From assembly GCA_000720535.1 (NCBI GenBank), contig JOAZ01000022.1:124001-188000 (forward strand): a stretch of 64,000 nucleotides of DNA, given 5' to 3'. Origin of the DNA: Streptomyces halstedii. GTDB taxonomy: Bacteria; Actinomycetota; Actinomycetes; Streptomycetales; Streptomycetaceae. A program made the translations under genes and the position numbers. Below are positions 46,387-58,588 of this stretch, piece by piece. The notes under the pieces are model-generated. The model was given only the letters and a program-made list of their open reading frames with translations. It did not search any database and was not told where the DNA came from. Within the stretch, counting starts at the first letter, position 1, and every line of letters begins with the position of its first letter.

Positions 46387-46414
46387 GGCGCGCCCGCGGT
46401 CACCTGCGGGAACG

Positions 46415-46450
46415 GCCCGGCGGCAGCGGTGGGACGCCGCGCCGCCGGGC
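46415..46450 (+). terminator. Hairpin after coaX
   Basis: GCCCGGCGGC pairs with GCCGCCGGGC (10 bp) across a 16-nt interior that can pair partly itself. There is no U-run. It probably ends the pan/nad operon. Confidence 0.5.
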
Positions 46451-46495
46451 GACCAGTTAAGCGGATTTTGTCCATTTAGCACGTATTGTCGCTCC

Positions 46496-47140
46496 ATGCC
46501 CACGCCCTACGGATCACGCGGCGGCATGGCGTTCGGTGCGGACGAGCTGCGGGTGCTCCGACGCGCTCTCGCCCATGCCCTCCACCCCACGCCCCTGCCG
46601 GAAGAGGATGTCCAGGACTGTCTGCGGCTCGCGGACGCGGTGGACGAGGCGGTGGACGAGGCGGGCAGGCTCCGCGCCTTCCTCCTCGCCGACCTCGCCC
46701 GCTACCGGGGCGCGCTTCCCGGCTCGCTCAGCGGCTATCTGGAGCTCCTCCAGGACGCCCTGGCCGCCGGGTACGACCCCCGCCCCGAGGATCTCGCCGC
46801 CCTGCGGGCGCTGCGCGGCGGTCCGGTCGCCGCGGCGCTCCTGGAACGCTGCCAGGTGATCGCCGAACGCTCGGTCCGGGCCCGCCTCGCCGGGCGCGCC
46901 GCCCCCGTGACCCCCGCTCCGCGCGGCCGGCTGCTGGCCCTGCCCGGCGGCCGGGCGGCGTCCGGGGAGCCCGCCCGCCCCAAGGAGCCCACGGGGCCCG
47001 GGACGCCGGCCCGCCCGGCGGCCCCGGGACGGCCGAACGCCCCGGCGCGGCCCGCGCCCAAACCCTCCGAGGTCTTCCCGCCGCGCCGCCGTCCCGCGCC
47101 CGCGCCTCCACCTCCGCCCGGGGAGCGCGCCGCCTCCTGA
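46496..47140 (+). CDS. Conserved hypothetical protein with Pro/Ala-rich tail
   Basis: 214 residues. Residues about 10-140 form a helical domain (FGADELRVLRRALAHALHP; EDVQDCLRLADAVDEAVDEA; RLRAFLLADLARYRGALPGS), then come 75 residues of Pro/Ala/Arg-rich low-complexity sequence. No membrane segment or known motif was recognised; homologues with this N-terminus occur in Streptomyces next to coaX. TATTGT 6 nt before the ATG suggests a leaderless transcript independent of coaX. Confidence 0.75.
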   Translation: MPTPYGSRGGMAFGADELRVLRRALAHALHPTPLPEEDVQDCLRLADAVDEAVDEAGRLRAFLLADLARYRGALPGSLSGYLELLQDALAAGYDPRPEDLAALRALRGGPVAAALLERCQVIAERSVRARLAGRAAPVTPAPRGRLLALPGGRAASGEPARPKEPTGPGTPARPAAPGRPNAPARPAPKPSEVFPPRRRPAPAPPPPPGERAAS

Positions 47141-47260
47141 CGGGCGCGGCCGGTGCGGCGGGGCCTCCCGGCCGCCGCACCGCACGGGCGGGCCCCCGGA
47201 CACGCCGTGCCCGAGGGGTCCCCAAGAGGCCGGAATGCCGGGCTCGCTACTCTGGAGCGC

Positions 47261-47440
47261 ATGGACTACGTATCCGCGCTCGTGCCGCCCGTGGTGATGG
47301 CCGTCTTCTTCATCGGCCTCGTCGTGACGATCATCAAGAGTCAGGGCGGGCCGAACAAGGCCAAGGAGGACGCCGCGGTGGACGCGGCCCTCGCCAGCGC
47401 CGAATCGGCGCGGCAGGCCCCGCGGACCGACGGCGTCTGA
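47261..47440 (+). CDS. Small single-pass membrane protein, 59 residues
   Basis: MDYVSALVPPVVMAVFFIGL starts a transmembrane helix (about residues 6-25) followed by a charged cytoplasmic tail with KAKEDAAVDAALASAESARQ. GGAG lies 3 nt before the ATG. An intrinsic terminator with U-run follows the stop directly, consistent with a real short transcription unit. Function unknown; the gene stands between the coaX region and the BlaI-type regulator. Confidence 0.75.
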   Translation: MDYVSALVPPVVMAVFFIGLVVTIIKSQGGPNKAKEDAAVDAALASAESARQAPRTDGV

Positions 47441-47455
47441 CCCGGCCCCAGCGTG

Positions 47456-47496
47456 AAGGGCGCACGGCTCCTGGAGGAGTTGTGCGCCCTTTTTTG
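47456..47496 (+). terminator. Intrinsic terminator after the small membrane protein gene
   Basis: AAGGGCGCAC pairs perfectly with GTGCGCCCTT and is followed by a run of six T. It is the clearest Rho-independent terminator in the window. Confidence 0.92.
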
Positions 47497-47543
47497 TACG
47501 AAAAAAATATCCCATTCCAGACATCTAGCACTAAGGTGATGCC

Positions 47544-48056
47544 GTGCCTCGCGCATTGGGAGAGCTGGAAGACGCCGTGATGACACGGGTCTGGCAATGG
47601 AACCGGCCGGTCACCGTGCGGGAAGTCCTTGAGGACCTTCAGCGGGAGAGGTCCATCGCATACACGACCGTCATGACGGTAATGGACAATCTCCATCAGA
47701 AGGGCTGGGTACGCCGGGAAGTGGACGGACGGGCTTATCGATATACGGCCGTCTCCACGCGGGCCGCCTACTCGGCCGCACTGATGAACGAAGCCTGGTC
47801 GCGCAGTGACAACCCCGCGGCGGCCCTGGTCGCCTTCTTCGGGATGATGTCGGCCGAGCAGCGTGAAGCGCTCCAGGACGCGGTGCGCATCGTCGCTCCC
47901 GCTCTCCCCGGCGCCCCGGAGGCGGTGGCCGGTGACAAGGCGGAGGAGCCCGAGGAGAAGGCCGCGCGGTCCGAGGAGAAGGCCGCGTCCGGCGGTGAGC
48001 CGGGGACCGAAGACGACTTCCCCGCCGATGAAGCACCGCCCGACTCCGGGCGATAG
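47544..48056 (+). CDS. BlaI/MecI/CopY-family transcriptional repressor
   Basis: A 170-residue regulator. Winged helix residues about 5-75 (LGELEDAVMTRVWQWNRPVT, then YTTVMTVMDNLHQKGWVRRE), then a short dimerisation region (WSRSDNPAAALVAFFGMM) and an unusually acidic 45-residue tail of Glu/Ala repeats. Classical BlaI is paired with the sensor protease BlaR1; none is adjacent, so it must respond in another way or to a distant partner. The GTG has AAGGTG upstream. AT-rich DNA around the promoter (AAAAAAATAT) lies just before it. Confidence 0.9.
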   Translation: MPRALGELEDAVMTRVWQWNRPVTVREVLEDLQRERSIAYTTVMTVMDNLHQKGWVRREVDGRAYRYTAVSTRAAYSAALMNEAWSRSDNPAAALVAFFGMMSAEQREALQDAVRIVAPALPGAPEAVAGDKAEEPEEKAARSEEKAASGGEPGTEDDFPADEAPPDSGR

Positions 48057-48065
48057 CGTCGGGGC

Positions 48066-48650
48066 ATGTCCTCAGAGCTGCCGCAAACCGATCCCCGTAA
48101 CGATCCGGACGCCGATTTCCGTACCGACCCGTCGGTAAAAGGGGCGGCGGCCATCACCGTGCGGCGCGCCAGGACGAGCGATGTGGCGTCCGTACGGAGT
48201 CTGCTCGACGGGTACGTCCGCGAAGGCATCCTGCTCGACAAAGCGACCGTGACGCTTTACGAGGACATCCAGGAGTTCTGGGTCGCCGAACGCGACGAGG
48301 ACGCCCGGGTCATCGGCTGCGGCGCACTCCATGTGATGTGGGAAGACCTCGCCGAAGTGCGTACTCTCGCCGTCGATCCCGTCAGCAAGGGCGCCGGTGT
48401 GGGGCACCAGGTCCTGGACAAGCTCTTGCAGACAGCGCGCTGGCTGGGTGTCCGCAGGGTTTTCTGCCTCACCTTCGAAGTCGACTTCTTCGCGAAGCAC
48501 GGCTTCACCGAGATCGGAGAGACGCCGGTCGACGGAGATGTCTACAGTGAGCTGCTGCGTTCCTATGACGAGGGTGTCGCCGAGTTCCTGGGCCTCGAAC
48601 GAGTGAAACCGAACACCTTGGGCAACAGCCGGATGCTTCTGCACCTGTGA
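48066..48650 (+). CDS. Amino-acid N-acetyltransferase (N-acetylglutamate synthase-like GNAT)
   Basis: A 194-residue GNAT-fold enzyme. TVRRARTSDVASVRSLLDGY begins the fold, VIGCGALHVMWEDLAEVRTL gives beta4, and VDPVSKGAGVGHQVLDKLL is the acetyl-CoA loop; FCLTFEVDFFAKHGFTEIG follows. The pattern matches the short ArgA-type N-acetylglutamate synthase of actinobacteria (Rv2747-like) that lacks the amino-acid kinase domain. It would start arginine synthesis. TAGCGT stands 7 nt before the ATG, suggesting leaderless transcription even though the previous gene ends only 9 bp away. Confidence 0.85.
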   Translation: MSSELPQTDPRNDPDADFRTDPSVKGAAAITVRRARTSDVASVRSLLDGYVREGILLDKATVTLYEDIQEFWVAERDEDARVIGCGALHVMWEDLAEVRTLAVDPVSKGAGVGHQVLDKLLQTARWLGVRRVFCLTFEVDFFAKHGFTEIGETPVDGDVYSELLRSYDEGVAEFLGLERVKPNTLGNSRMLLHL

Positions 48651-48797
48651 ACGGCGGACGGCACCGGAGAACCCCTATGTCCGAATCGCGCACGTTTCCC
48701 GTCCTCTTGTGCTCCTGAACCTCTCCCAGGGGTTTGTGTTTTCCGGGGAAAAGCGGTTTCCTTTCCGCGTACTACATTTTCGATGAAAGGAAATCCG

Positions 48798-49133
48798 GTG
48801 GCGCAGAAGGTTCAGGTCCTTCTTGTTGATGACCTCGACGGTGGCGAGGCGGACGAGACCGTGACGTTCGCTCTGGATGGCAAGACGTACGAGATCGACC
48901 TCACCACGAGCAACGCGGACAAGCTCCGCGGTCTTCTTGAGCCGTACACCAAGAGTGGCCGTCGTACCGGTGGCCGCGCGGCGACCGGCCGCGGCAAGGG
49001 CCGTGCCACCACGGGCGGCAACAAGGACACCGCGGAGATCCGCAAGTGGGCCCGGGAGAACGGCCACAACGTGAACGACCGCGGCCGTGTCCCGGCCGAG
49101 ATCCGCGAGGCCTACGAGAAGGCCAACGGCTGA
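48798..49133 (+). CDS. lsr2: Lsr2-family nucleoid-associated protein
   Basis: A 111-residue xenogeneic silencer. N-terminal oligomerisation domain: VAQKVQVLLVDDLDGGEADE, TVTFALDGKTYEIDL; a basic linker rich in Gly/Arg/Thr; then the DNA-binding domain with the AT-hook-like RGR in NDRGRVPAEIREAYEKAN. It binds AT-rich minor grooves and silences foreign and secondary-metabolite genes. GTG with AAAGGAAA 5 nt upstream is chosen; an earlier ATG (MKGNP) would swallow the ribosome site. The 147-bp upstream region is locally AT-rich, compatible with autoregulation. Its 3' end overlaps the convergent gene by 22 bp. Confidence 0.96.
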   Translation: MAQKVQVLLVDDLDGGEADETVTFALDGKTYEIDLTTSNADKLRGLLEPYTKSGRRTGGRAATGRGKGRATTGGNKDTAEIRKWARENGHNVNDRGRVPAEIREAYEKANG

Positions 49134-49696
49134 CCCTCCGGCCGGCCGGCCGTCAGACGCGTCCGCGCACCCGCCAGCCGGGCCCGGTGGCATTCCGTCG
49201 CAGCGGCGTCCACGAGCCGTACGAGATCGGGAACGTCCCCACCCCTGTTCCCGAAACCGACCAGCGCCGGGAGCATGGGCTCCACCGCCCGGCGCGGTTC
49301 GGGGGGCCGCAGCCAGAGCGCGGCCCCCGACGGGCCTCGCGATCCGTCGGGCGGCACCGGGGCCGTGATGTGCCCGCCCGCGCCGATAGCGGTCAGGTCG
49401 AGCGTGATCCCGCCCCACTCCAGCCAGTCGAGCAGCCCCGGCAGCTCGTCGGCCCCTCCGGCGGCCACCAGCAGCCACATCCGCTGCCCCGCCAGCGCCA
49501 CCGGACCGGTGCGCCCCACCCGGCGCAGCACCGCGTGGCCCGCCACGGCGGGCAGTTCCAGTACGTCGAAGCGCAGCCCGGTGGGCAGCCGCACGGGCGA
49601 GGTGCCCGCCGTGGCCCAGCCGAGCTCGCGTGCGTACCACCGCGCGCGGCCGTCGGCTTCCGGCGAGGAGCGGGGAGGCGGAACGATGGGTGCCAT
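49112..49696 (-). CDS. SCO3374-family hypothetical protein
   Basis: A 194-residue cytosolic protein of the family known only by the S. coelicolor locus name. Visible features: WYARELGWATAGTSPVRLPT, RFDVLELPAVAGHAVLRRVG, GQRMWLLVAAGGADELPGLL and a C-terminal VRLVDAAATECHRARLAG helix. The opening resembles the start of bifunctional primase/polymerase-like proteins (WYARELGWATAG), but no catalytic residues can be named. Convergent with lsr2, overlapping its last 22 bp. Confidence 0.85.
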   Translation of the reverse strand: MAPIVPPPRSSPEADGRARWYARELGWATAGTSPVRLPTGLRFDVLELPAVAGHAVLRRVGRTGPVALAGQRMWLLVAAGGADELPGLLDWLEWGGITLDLTAIGAGGHITAPVPPDGSRGPSGAALWLRPPEPRRAVEPMLPALVGFGNRGGDVPDLVRLVDAAATECHRARLAGARTRLTAGRPEGQPLAFS

Positions 49697-49801
49697 GCCG
49701 GATGAACCCCCGGAACCCCGCAGGGGTTACGCATAGCCGCACGGTCGTCGCGCTTCGTGTGCGCGGCGGGGGCGCACAGGAGCATGCGACGGTGCGCGGT
49801 T

Positions 49802-49815
49802 GTTCGCCCGTAGCG
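49802..49815 (+). promoter_or_regulatory. ClgR-type box 1 upstream of clpC
   Basis: GTTCGC-CCGTA-GCG fits the Streptomyces ClgR operator GTTCGC-N5-GCG (known from clpP1P2, clpC and lon promoters), and the site extends to a GTTC...GAAC dyad. Confidence 0.6.
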
Positions 49816-49907
49816 GAGTGAACAGGGGTGCGCCGCATGGACTGCCGGTGAGTGCGGGTAAGACATCCCTAGTGGGAAGGGGCGACACGCGGGCAAAAGC
49901 GTCTCGC

Positions 49908-49921
49908 GTTCGCCATCGGCG
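49908..49921 (+). promoter_or_regulatory. ClgR-type box 2 upstream of clpC
   Basis: GTTCGC-CATCG-GCG again matches the ClgR operator; it lies 205 bp before the clpC start. Two sites in tandem support ClgR control. Confidence 0.6.
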
Positions 49922-50125
49922 TACTGGCGAAAGGGCTATCTGCCTGGCCTGCGGGAACATCGTCTCGCACCATCGGGTTGAGGCAGTTGTCGGCGTTCGG
50001 GGCAGGAGGCCATCGACGGGTGTCGGCAGTTGAAATGAGCGGTCCCCGCTTGCGGGACTAAGCTGCGGAAGGACAGGGAGGGGACCGACCCCTTACTGCC
50101 TGACCGCTCTGAGGAGCGATTAACG

Positions 50126-52651
<2,526 letters not shown>

Positions 52652-53386
52652 GGGCGCCTGGCGCCTGAGCGTGCACCAAGGGGCTGCCCCGGACCGTCCA
52701 AGGTCCGGGGCAGCCCCTTTGTCATGGGTGTGTGCGTTGCGGGGGTGTACGGGGCTGTCGGACGGGCCCGTGGTGCGCGGCGGGTGGCCGGGCTCCTTGG
52801 GGCGCCGGGTCGCCTCGGACCGGCCGGGGGCCGCCTTCGGGGGTGCCGTCCACCGCGTCGGCGGTCGGTCAGGGGCTCGACGGTCCGGGCAGGGGCCCGG
52901 CCGGTCCGCTCCGGGGGTCGGCCGGGTCGGTCCGGGGGGTCGGCCGGCCGGTTCGAGGGGTGGGTGAGGTGGCGTCCGGGGTCGTGTCCGGGGGGCCTGA
53001 ATCGGGGGTTCCAGGGCCCCGGCCGGTGACAAGGCGCACAGCCCTTTTCGGGCCTACTAGGCGCCCTAGGAGTAACCCGCCTGCCTTCCGCCGGGACTTT
53101 GGTCCCACGGCGGCCGAGTCCTTCGGCAACAGGGGTGATATGTCGGTATCGCGGTCCTGTGTCCAGGAAAGATGTGGTTCGAGCAGCGGTTAAACCCGTT
53201 CCGGAGAACCGTTCCGGAAGATCGTCACCCCGGTCGCGGTCCGGCGTGCGTGGCGCATTCCCGCCCGTTCGACTACGACTTTTCATCGTAGATGGGGTGT
53301 TTGAGCGTTTCGGGGGGTTCGGGTTACCAAGGTGGAGCAAGCCCGGTGAGAGCGCCGGGTCCAGCCATCCCGGAGGTTCTCCCCGC
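52652..53386. other. Gene-free stretch between clpC and the M23 peptidase gene (735 bases)
   Basis: After the clpC terminator there are about 350 bases of very GC-rich, low-complexity sequence (repeated GGTCGGCCGG/GGTCCGG steps). Frames open here give only Arg/Gly/Pro-rich translations with no ribosome site, so I do not call a gene. The last ~280 bases look like promoter plus leader of the peptidase: CCGTTCCGGA occurs twice 13 bp apart near 53200, a small hairpin CTACGA-N7-TCGTAG lies near 53272, and a GC hairpin near 53342. Confidence 0.55.
52678..52720 (+). terminator. Strong terminator after clpC
   Basis: An 18-bp perfect stem (AAGGGGCTGCCCCGGACC with its complement) and 6-nt loop GTCCAA are followed by TTTGT. 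It starts about 27 bp after the stop codon. Confidence 0.88.
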
Positions 53387-54055
53387 ATGTCGAAGCGCGT
53401 TACGTTCCAGCACTTCCGCCGTCCGTCCATGTCCCGCGTCAGTGGCGCCGTCGTGGCCGCAGGCCTGGGTGCGTCGATGGTGTTCGGTGCGGGTGCTGCG
53501 TTCGCGTCCGGCACGACGGACACCGCCAAGCCCGCGGTGACCGCCGGCGCGTCCACCGCCGACTCCGTCGCCAAGCAGGCGACCGCCCAGAGCAAGGCCG
53601 CCTCCGACAAGGAGGCCGCGGCCAAGAAGAAGGCCACGTCCTGGCAGACCCCGGTCAGCCACTACGTGCTGAGCGCCACCTACGGCACCGGCGGCGACCG
53701 CTGGGCCAGCAAGCACTCCGGCCAGGACTTCGCGGTGCCGATCGGCACCAAGGTCCAGGCCGCGCACGCCGGTACGGTCGTCAAGGCCGGCCCCAACGGC
53801 GGCGGCGACGGTCCCGCGTACGGCAACGCCATCGTGATCAAGCACTCGAACGGCAAGTACTCGCAGTACGCGCACCTGTCCAAGATCCAGGTGAAGGTCG
53901 GCGACCAGGTGAAGACGGGCGAGCAGATCGCGCTGTCCGGTAACACCGGTAACTCCAGCGGTCCTCACCTGCACTTCGAGATCCGGACCACCCCGAACTA
54001 CGGCTCGGCGATCAACCCGGTCTCCTACCTGAACTCGGTGCACGTCAGCGTGTGA
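53387..54055 (+). CDS. Secreted M23-family peptidase (LytM-like)
   Basis: 222 residues. A Sec signal peptide (RVSGAVVAAGLGASMVFGAG, cleavage near AFASG) leads to an Ala/Lys-rich linker with coiled-coil character (about 41-80) and the M23 zinc peptidase domain: SKHSGQDFAVPIGTKVQAA with the first His/Asp ligands and SSGPHLHFEIR with the HxH motif. Such enzymes cut peptide cross-links of peptidoglycan. All catalytic residues seem intact. GGAGG lies 10 nt before the ATG. A leader of possibly 200 nt precedes it; in Streptomyces several wall hydrolases have c-di-AMP riboswitches, but I could not recognise one here. Confidence 0.93.
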   Translation: MSKRVTFQHFRRPSMSRVSGAVVAAGLGASMVFGAGAAFASGTTDTAKPAVTAGASTADSVAKQATAQSKAASDKEAAAKKKATSWQTPVSHYVLSATYGTGGDRWASKHSGQDFAVPIGTKVQAAHAGTVVKAGPNGGGDGPAYGNAIVIKHSNGKYSQYAHLSKIQVKVGDQVKTGEQIALSGNTGNSSGPHLHFEIRTTPNYGSAINPVSYLNSVHVSV

Positions 54056-54072
54056 CGGGACCGGCGTCCGCC

Positions 54073-54666
54073 TTACCCGGCGGAGTCACCAGGGCCGTGA
54101 TCGTGGGCCCTGGTCACCAACTCGACGGCGACTTCGAGAGCAGCCTCGCGCTTCTCCTCGGGGTCGCCTTCGGCGTCTCTGAGGGCGAAGACACCCGCGT
54201 GCATGGCCATCAGCGCCGTGAAGCAGCGCACCTGGTCGGCGAGCGGGGCGTCCTCGTCCTTGAGCAGGTCCACCAGGGCCATGACCCGGTGCTTCATGGT
54301 GTGGCCGATCCTGAGGTCCCGGACCGTCGCCTGGTTCTCCTGCATGAAGCGGAAGAGCGGTGCGGCGGCGGTGAGCGCCTCGCTGTAGCGGACCAGGATC
54401 TCCTTCTTCGTCTCCAGGGTCCGCGGCTGCTCCGCCCCCCAGGCCAGAAGCTCCTCGACCGGTCGGTTCAGCACCTCGAAGAGGCTGTTGAGGATGTCTT
54501 CCTTGGTCTTGAAGTGGTAGTAGAGGGCCGCCTTGGTGACGTCGAGCCGCTCGGCGATCTCGCGGAGCGAGGTCTTGTCGTACCCCTGTTCGGCGAAGAG
54601 CTCCATGGCGACGTCCTGAATGCGCTGGCGGGTGTTCCCCCGACGCGGCTGCGGCGTGCTGCCCAT
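54073..54666 (-). CDS. TetR-family transcriptional repressor
   Basis: A 197-residue regulator. N-terminal TetR helix-turn-helix: RQRIQDVAMELFAEQGYDKT, then LREIAERLDVTKAALYYHFK. The helical C-terminal part binds the ligand. It is divergent from an MFS drug efflux gene, and between them lies a 22-bp inverted repeat, so the usual model is repression of itself and the pump, relieved by a pump substrate. The ATG (MGSTPQPRRG) is preferred; a longer N-terminus would extend into the operator. Confidence 0.93.
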   Translation of the reverse strand: MGSTPQPRRGNTRQRIQDVAMELFAEQGYDKTSLREIAERLDVTKAALYYHFKTKEDILNSLFEVLNRPVEELLAWGAEQPRTLETKKEILVRYSEALTAAAPLFRFMQENQATVRDLRIGHTMKHRVMALVDLLKDEDAPLADQVRCFTALMAMHAGVFALRDAEGDPEEKREAALEVAVELVTRAHDHGPGDSAG

Positions 54667-54684
54667 GCGACGACTCTCCCTCAA

Positions 54685-56392
<1,708 letters not shown>

Positions 56393-56438
56393 TCCGTCCG
56401 TGGACGCGCGGACGGTCCGGACCGTCCGCGGGTGAGAT

Positions 56439-56477
56439 GAGCGGGCCCCGGGGGACGGCAACCCCCGGGGCCCGCTC
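56439..56477. terminator. Bidirectional hairpin between the MFS gene and cseC
   Basis: GAGCGGGCCCCGGGGG pairs perfectly with CCCCCGGGGCCCGCTC over a 7-nt loop, between convergent genes. The palindrome GACGGTCCGGACCGTC lies just before it. Confidence 0.72.
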
Positions 56478-56545
56478 GCGTCCGCCCAGGCCCGTCCGCG
56501 TCGGCCGTGCCCGCCCCGCCCCGGCCTTTCCGTACGGCCGGTGGC

Positions 56546-57868
56546 TCAGTCCGTGGCCGGGCGCAGTACGGGGAAGCTGCCGGTGTCGGTCGGCGCGTGC
56601 TCGGGCAGCCACAGCACGGCGACCGCCCCGCCCGTCCCGTCCGTGGTCCCGGCGGGGGCGGCGTTGCGGAACGTCAGCCGGGCGCCCAGCACCCGTGCCT
56701 GGCCCGCGGCGATCGTGAGCCCCAGCCCGTGGCCCCGCCCGGCCCGGTCGCTGCTTCCCGTACGGAACCGGCTCGGCCCGTCCCGCAGCAGGTCGTCCGG
56801 GAAGCCGGGCCCGTGGTCGCGGACCCGTACGACGCGGCCCTCGACGGTGACCTCCACCGGGCCCGCCCCGTGCTTGGCGGCGTTGCCCAGCAGATTGCCC
56901 AGGATGCGTTCCAGCCGGCGCGGGTCCGTGGAGACCCAGGACTCGTGGACCACCCGCACGGCGATGTCCGGGTCGAGCAGCCCGACCCGGCGGGCCACGA
57001 ACTCGCCGAGCTGGAGCTGCTGGAGCTCGGCCCGCTCGGAGGCGCTGTCGAGGCGGGCCACCTCCAGGACGTCCTCGACCAGGGTCCGCATCGCCTGGGC
57101 CCGGTCGCGTACCAGCTCGGAGGGGCGGCCCGGGGGCAGCAGCTCGGCGGCGGTCAGCAGCCCCGTCACCGGGGTACGCAGTTCATGGGCGATGTCCGCG
57201 GTGACCCGGCGTTCCGCCTCGATCCGTTCGTTCAGCGCGTCCGTGAGCGCGTCCACGGCGCGGGCCAGCTCGTCGGTCTCGTCCCGTACGACACCGCCGA
57301 CGGCCTCCCGGACACGGACGTCGGTGTTGCCCTGGGCGACCTTGCCGGCCGCGGCGGCCGCCTTGCGCAGCCTCCGGGACAGCTGGCCGCCGACCAGCAC
57401 CCCCAGAGCGCAGCCGCCGAAGACGACCGAGACCGATCCGATGATCAGCGCCCGGTCGAGATCGCCCATGATCATGGAGCTGCGGTCGGCGAACCGGGTG
57501 TGCAGGGACAGGACCTCGCCGTTGGCCAGCGGTACGGCCGCCCAGACGTCGGGCACCCCGTCGCCGTACTCGTCGACGTGGGTGGCCCTGCGGTTCTCCC
57601 GTATCTGCTCGCGCAGGCTCGACGGCAGCGCGGGGTCGTTGAGCTTGGCGCCGAACTTCGGCGCCGACTTCTGTGTGCCGGCCGCCTCGTAGAGCCGCTG
57701 CGCGAACAGCAGCCGCTCCAGCTGCACCTCGCGGGCGTTCTCCAGCATCGACACCCGGGCGGCGTTGTGCACGACCAGGCTCAGCGCCACCGCGATGAGC
57801 GCGCCGACCGCGGCGATCGCGATGCTGATCTTCCAGCGGACACCGGTCCGCAGCGCGAGCCGCCTCAT
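56546..57868 (-). CDS. cseC: Envelope-stress sensor histidine kinase CseC
   Basis: A 440-residue kinase: first helix about 12-30, an extracytoplasmic sensor of about 100 residues (NAAR to MIMGD), second helix about 140-160, HAMP, then H box TADIAHELRTPVTGLLTAAE, N box RILGNLLGNAAKHG, and G boxes in VRDHGPGFP and GRGHGLGLTIAAG. In S. coelicolor it senses cell-wall damage and signals through CseB to the sigE promoter. The ATG overlaps the cseB stop (ATGA). It is the last gene of the sigE operon. Confidence 0.96.
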   Translation of the reverse strand: MRRLALRTGVRWKISIAIAAVGALIAVALSLVVHNAARVSMLENAREVQLERLLFAQRLYEAAGTQKSAPKFGAKLNDPALPSSLREQIRENRRATHVDEYGDGVPDVWAAVPLANGEVLSLHTRFADRSSMIMGDLDRALIIGSVSVVFGGCALGVLVGGQLSRRLRKAAAAAGKVAQGNTDVRVREAVGGVVRDETDELARAVDALTDALNERIEAERRVTADIAHELRTPVTGLLTAAELLPPGRPSELVRDRAQAMRTLVEDVLEVARLDSASERAELQQLQLGEFVARRVGLLDPDIAVRVVHESWVSTDPRRLERILGNLLGNAAKHGAGPVEVTVEGRVVRVRDHGPGFPDDLLRDGPSRFRTGSSDRAGRGHGLGLTIAAGQARVLGARLTFRNAAPAGTTDGTGGAVAVLWLPEHAPTDTGSFPVLRPATD

Positions 57869-58578
57869 GCGCGGAGCTTGTATCCGAAGCCGCGCACCGT
57901 CTCGATCCGGTCCTGTCCGATCTTGGTGCGCAGCCGCTGCACATGGACGTCCACGACCCGGGTGTCGCCGCCCCAGCCGTAGTCCCAAACCCGCTCCAGG
58001 AGCCGGTCGCGGGAGAGGACGGTGCCGGGGGCGGAGGAGAACTCCAGCAGCAGCCGCATCTCGGTCGGCGTCAGCCCCACGGGCGCGCCGGACCGGCGTA
58101 CCTCCATGCCCTCGGTGTCGATCTCCACGTCCCCGAAGACCAGCGCCCCGCCCGCACCGCCGGGGGCGGCCGCCCCGCCCGCCCCGGCGGTGCCGTCCGG
58201 ACCCGAGGCGTGGCCGAACCGGCGCAGCACGGCGCGGATGCGGGCGACCAGCACCGCGCCGTCGAAGGGCTTGGTGACGTAGTCGTCGGCCCCGGCCTCC
58301 AGGCCGAGCACCACGTCGATGGCGTCCGCGCGTGCCGACAGCATGATCACGGGCACCGTGGACTCGTCCCGGATGCGGCGGCACAGGCTGACGCCGTCCA
58401 GGCCCGGCACCATCACGTCGAGCAGGGCGATGTCCGGCCGGTCCGCCCGGAACGCCTCAAGCCCCAGCAGCCCGTCCGGTACGGCGGTGACGGTGAAGCC
58501 GACCCGCTCCAGGGCGAGCTGGGTGGCCTCGCGGATGACGTCGTCGTCCTCGACGAACAGGACGTGGGTGTCGGCCAT
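57865..58578 (-). CDS. cseB: Response regulator CseB
   Basis: A 237-residue OmpR/PhoB-type regulator. Receiver: VEDDDVIREA pocket, phosphoacceptor Asp54 (IALLDVMVPG), TKPF Lys. A Gly/Ala-rich linker (about 125-145) leads to the winged helix (VGLTPTEMRLLLEFSSAPGT, then VVDVHVQRLRTKIG). It activates sigE transcription on wall stress. It overlaps cseC and follows cseA by 10 bp. Confidence 0.97.
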   Translation of the reverse strand: MADTHVLFVEDDDVIREATQLALERVGFTVTAVPDGLLGLEAFRADRPDIALLDVMVPGLDGVSLCRRIRDESTVPVIMLSARADAIDVVLGLEAGADDYVTKPFDGAVLVARIRAVLRRFGHASGPDGTAGAGGAAAPGGAGGALVFGDVEIDTEGMEVRRSGAPVGLTPTEMRLLLEFSSAPGTVLSRDRLLERVWDYGWGGDTRVVDVHVQRLRTKIGQDRIETVRGFGYKLRA

Positions 58579-58588
58579 GCGGGAGCCC

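Larger units (their letters stand above)
49697..50125. other. Gene-free stretch before clpC (429 bases)
   Basis: No convincing coding frame on either strand. It contains the promoter region of clpC with two GTTCGC-N5-GCG boxes and, closer to the gene, a long untranslated leader ending in GAGGAG before the ATG. A palindromic segment GTCCCCGCTTGCGGGAC lies at about 50045-50061. Confidence 0.6.

Noticed and set aside
52724..53193. Possible small proteins in the gap after clpC
   Set aside because: Translations are Arg/Gly/Pro low-complexity, without ribosome sites, and no frame stands out.
53180..53386. c-di-AMP (ydaO-yuaA) riboswitch before the M23 peptidase
   Set aside because: I could not match the conserved core by eye; recorded only as something to test.
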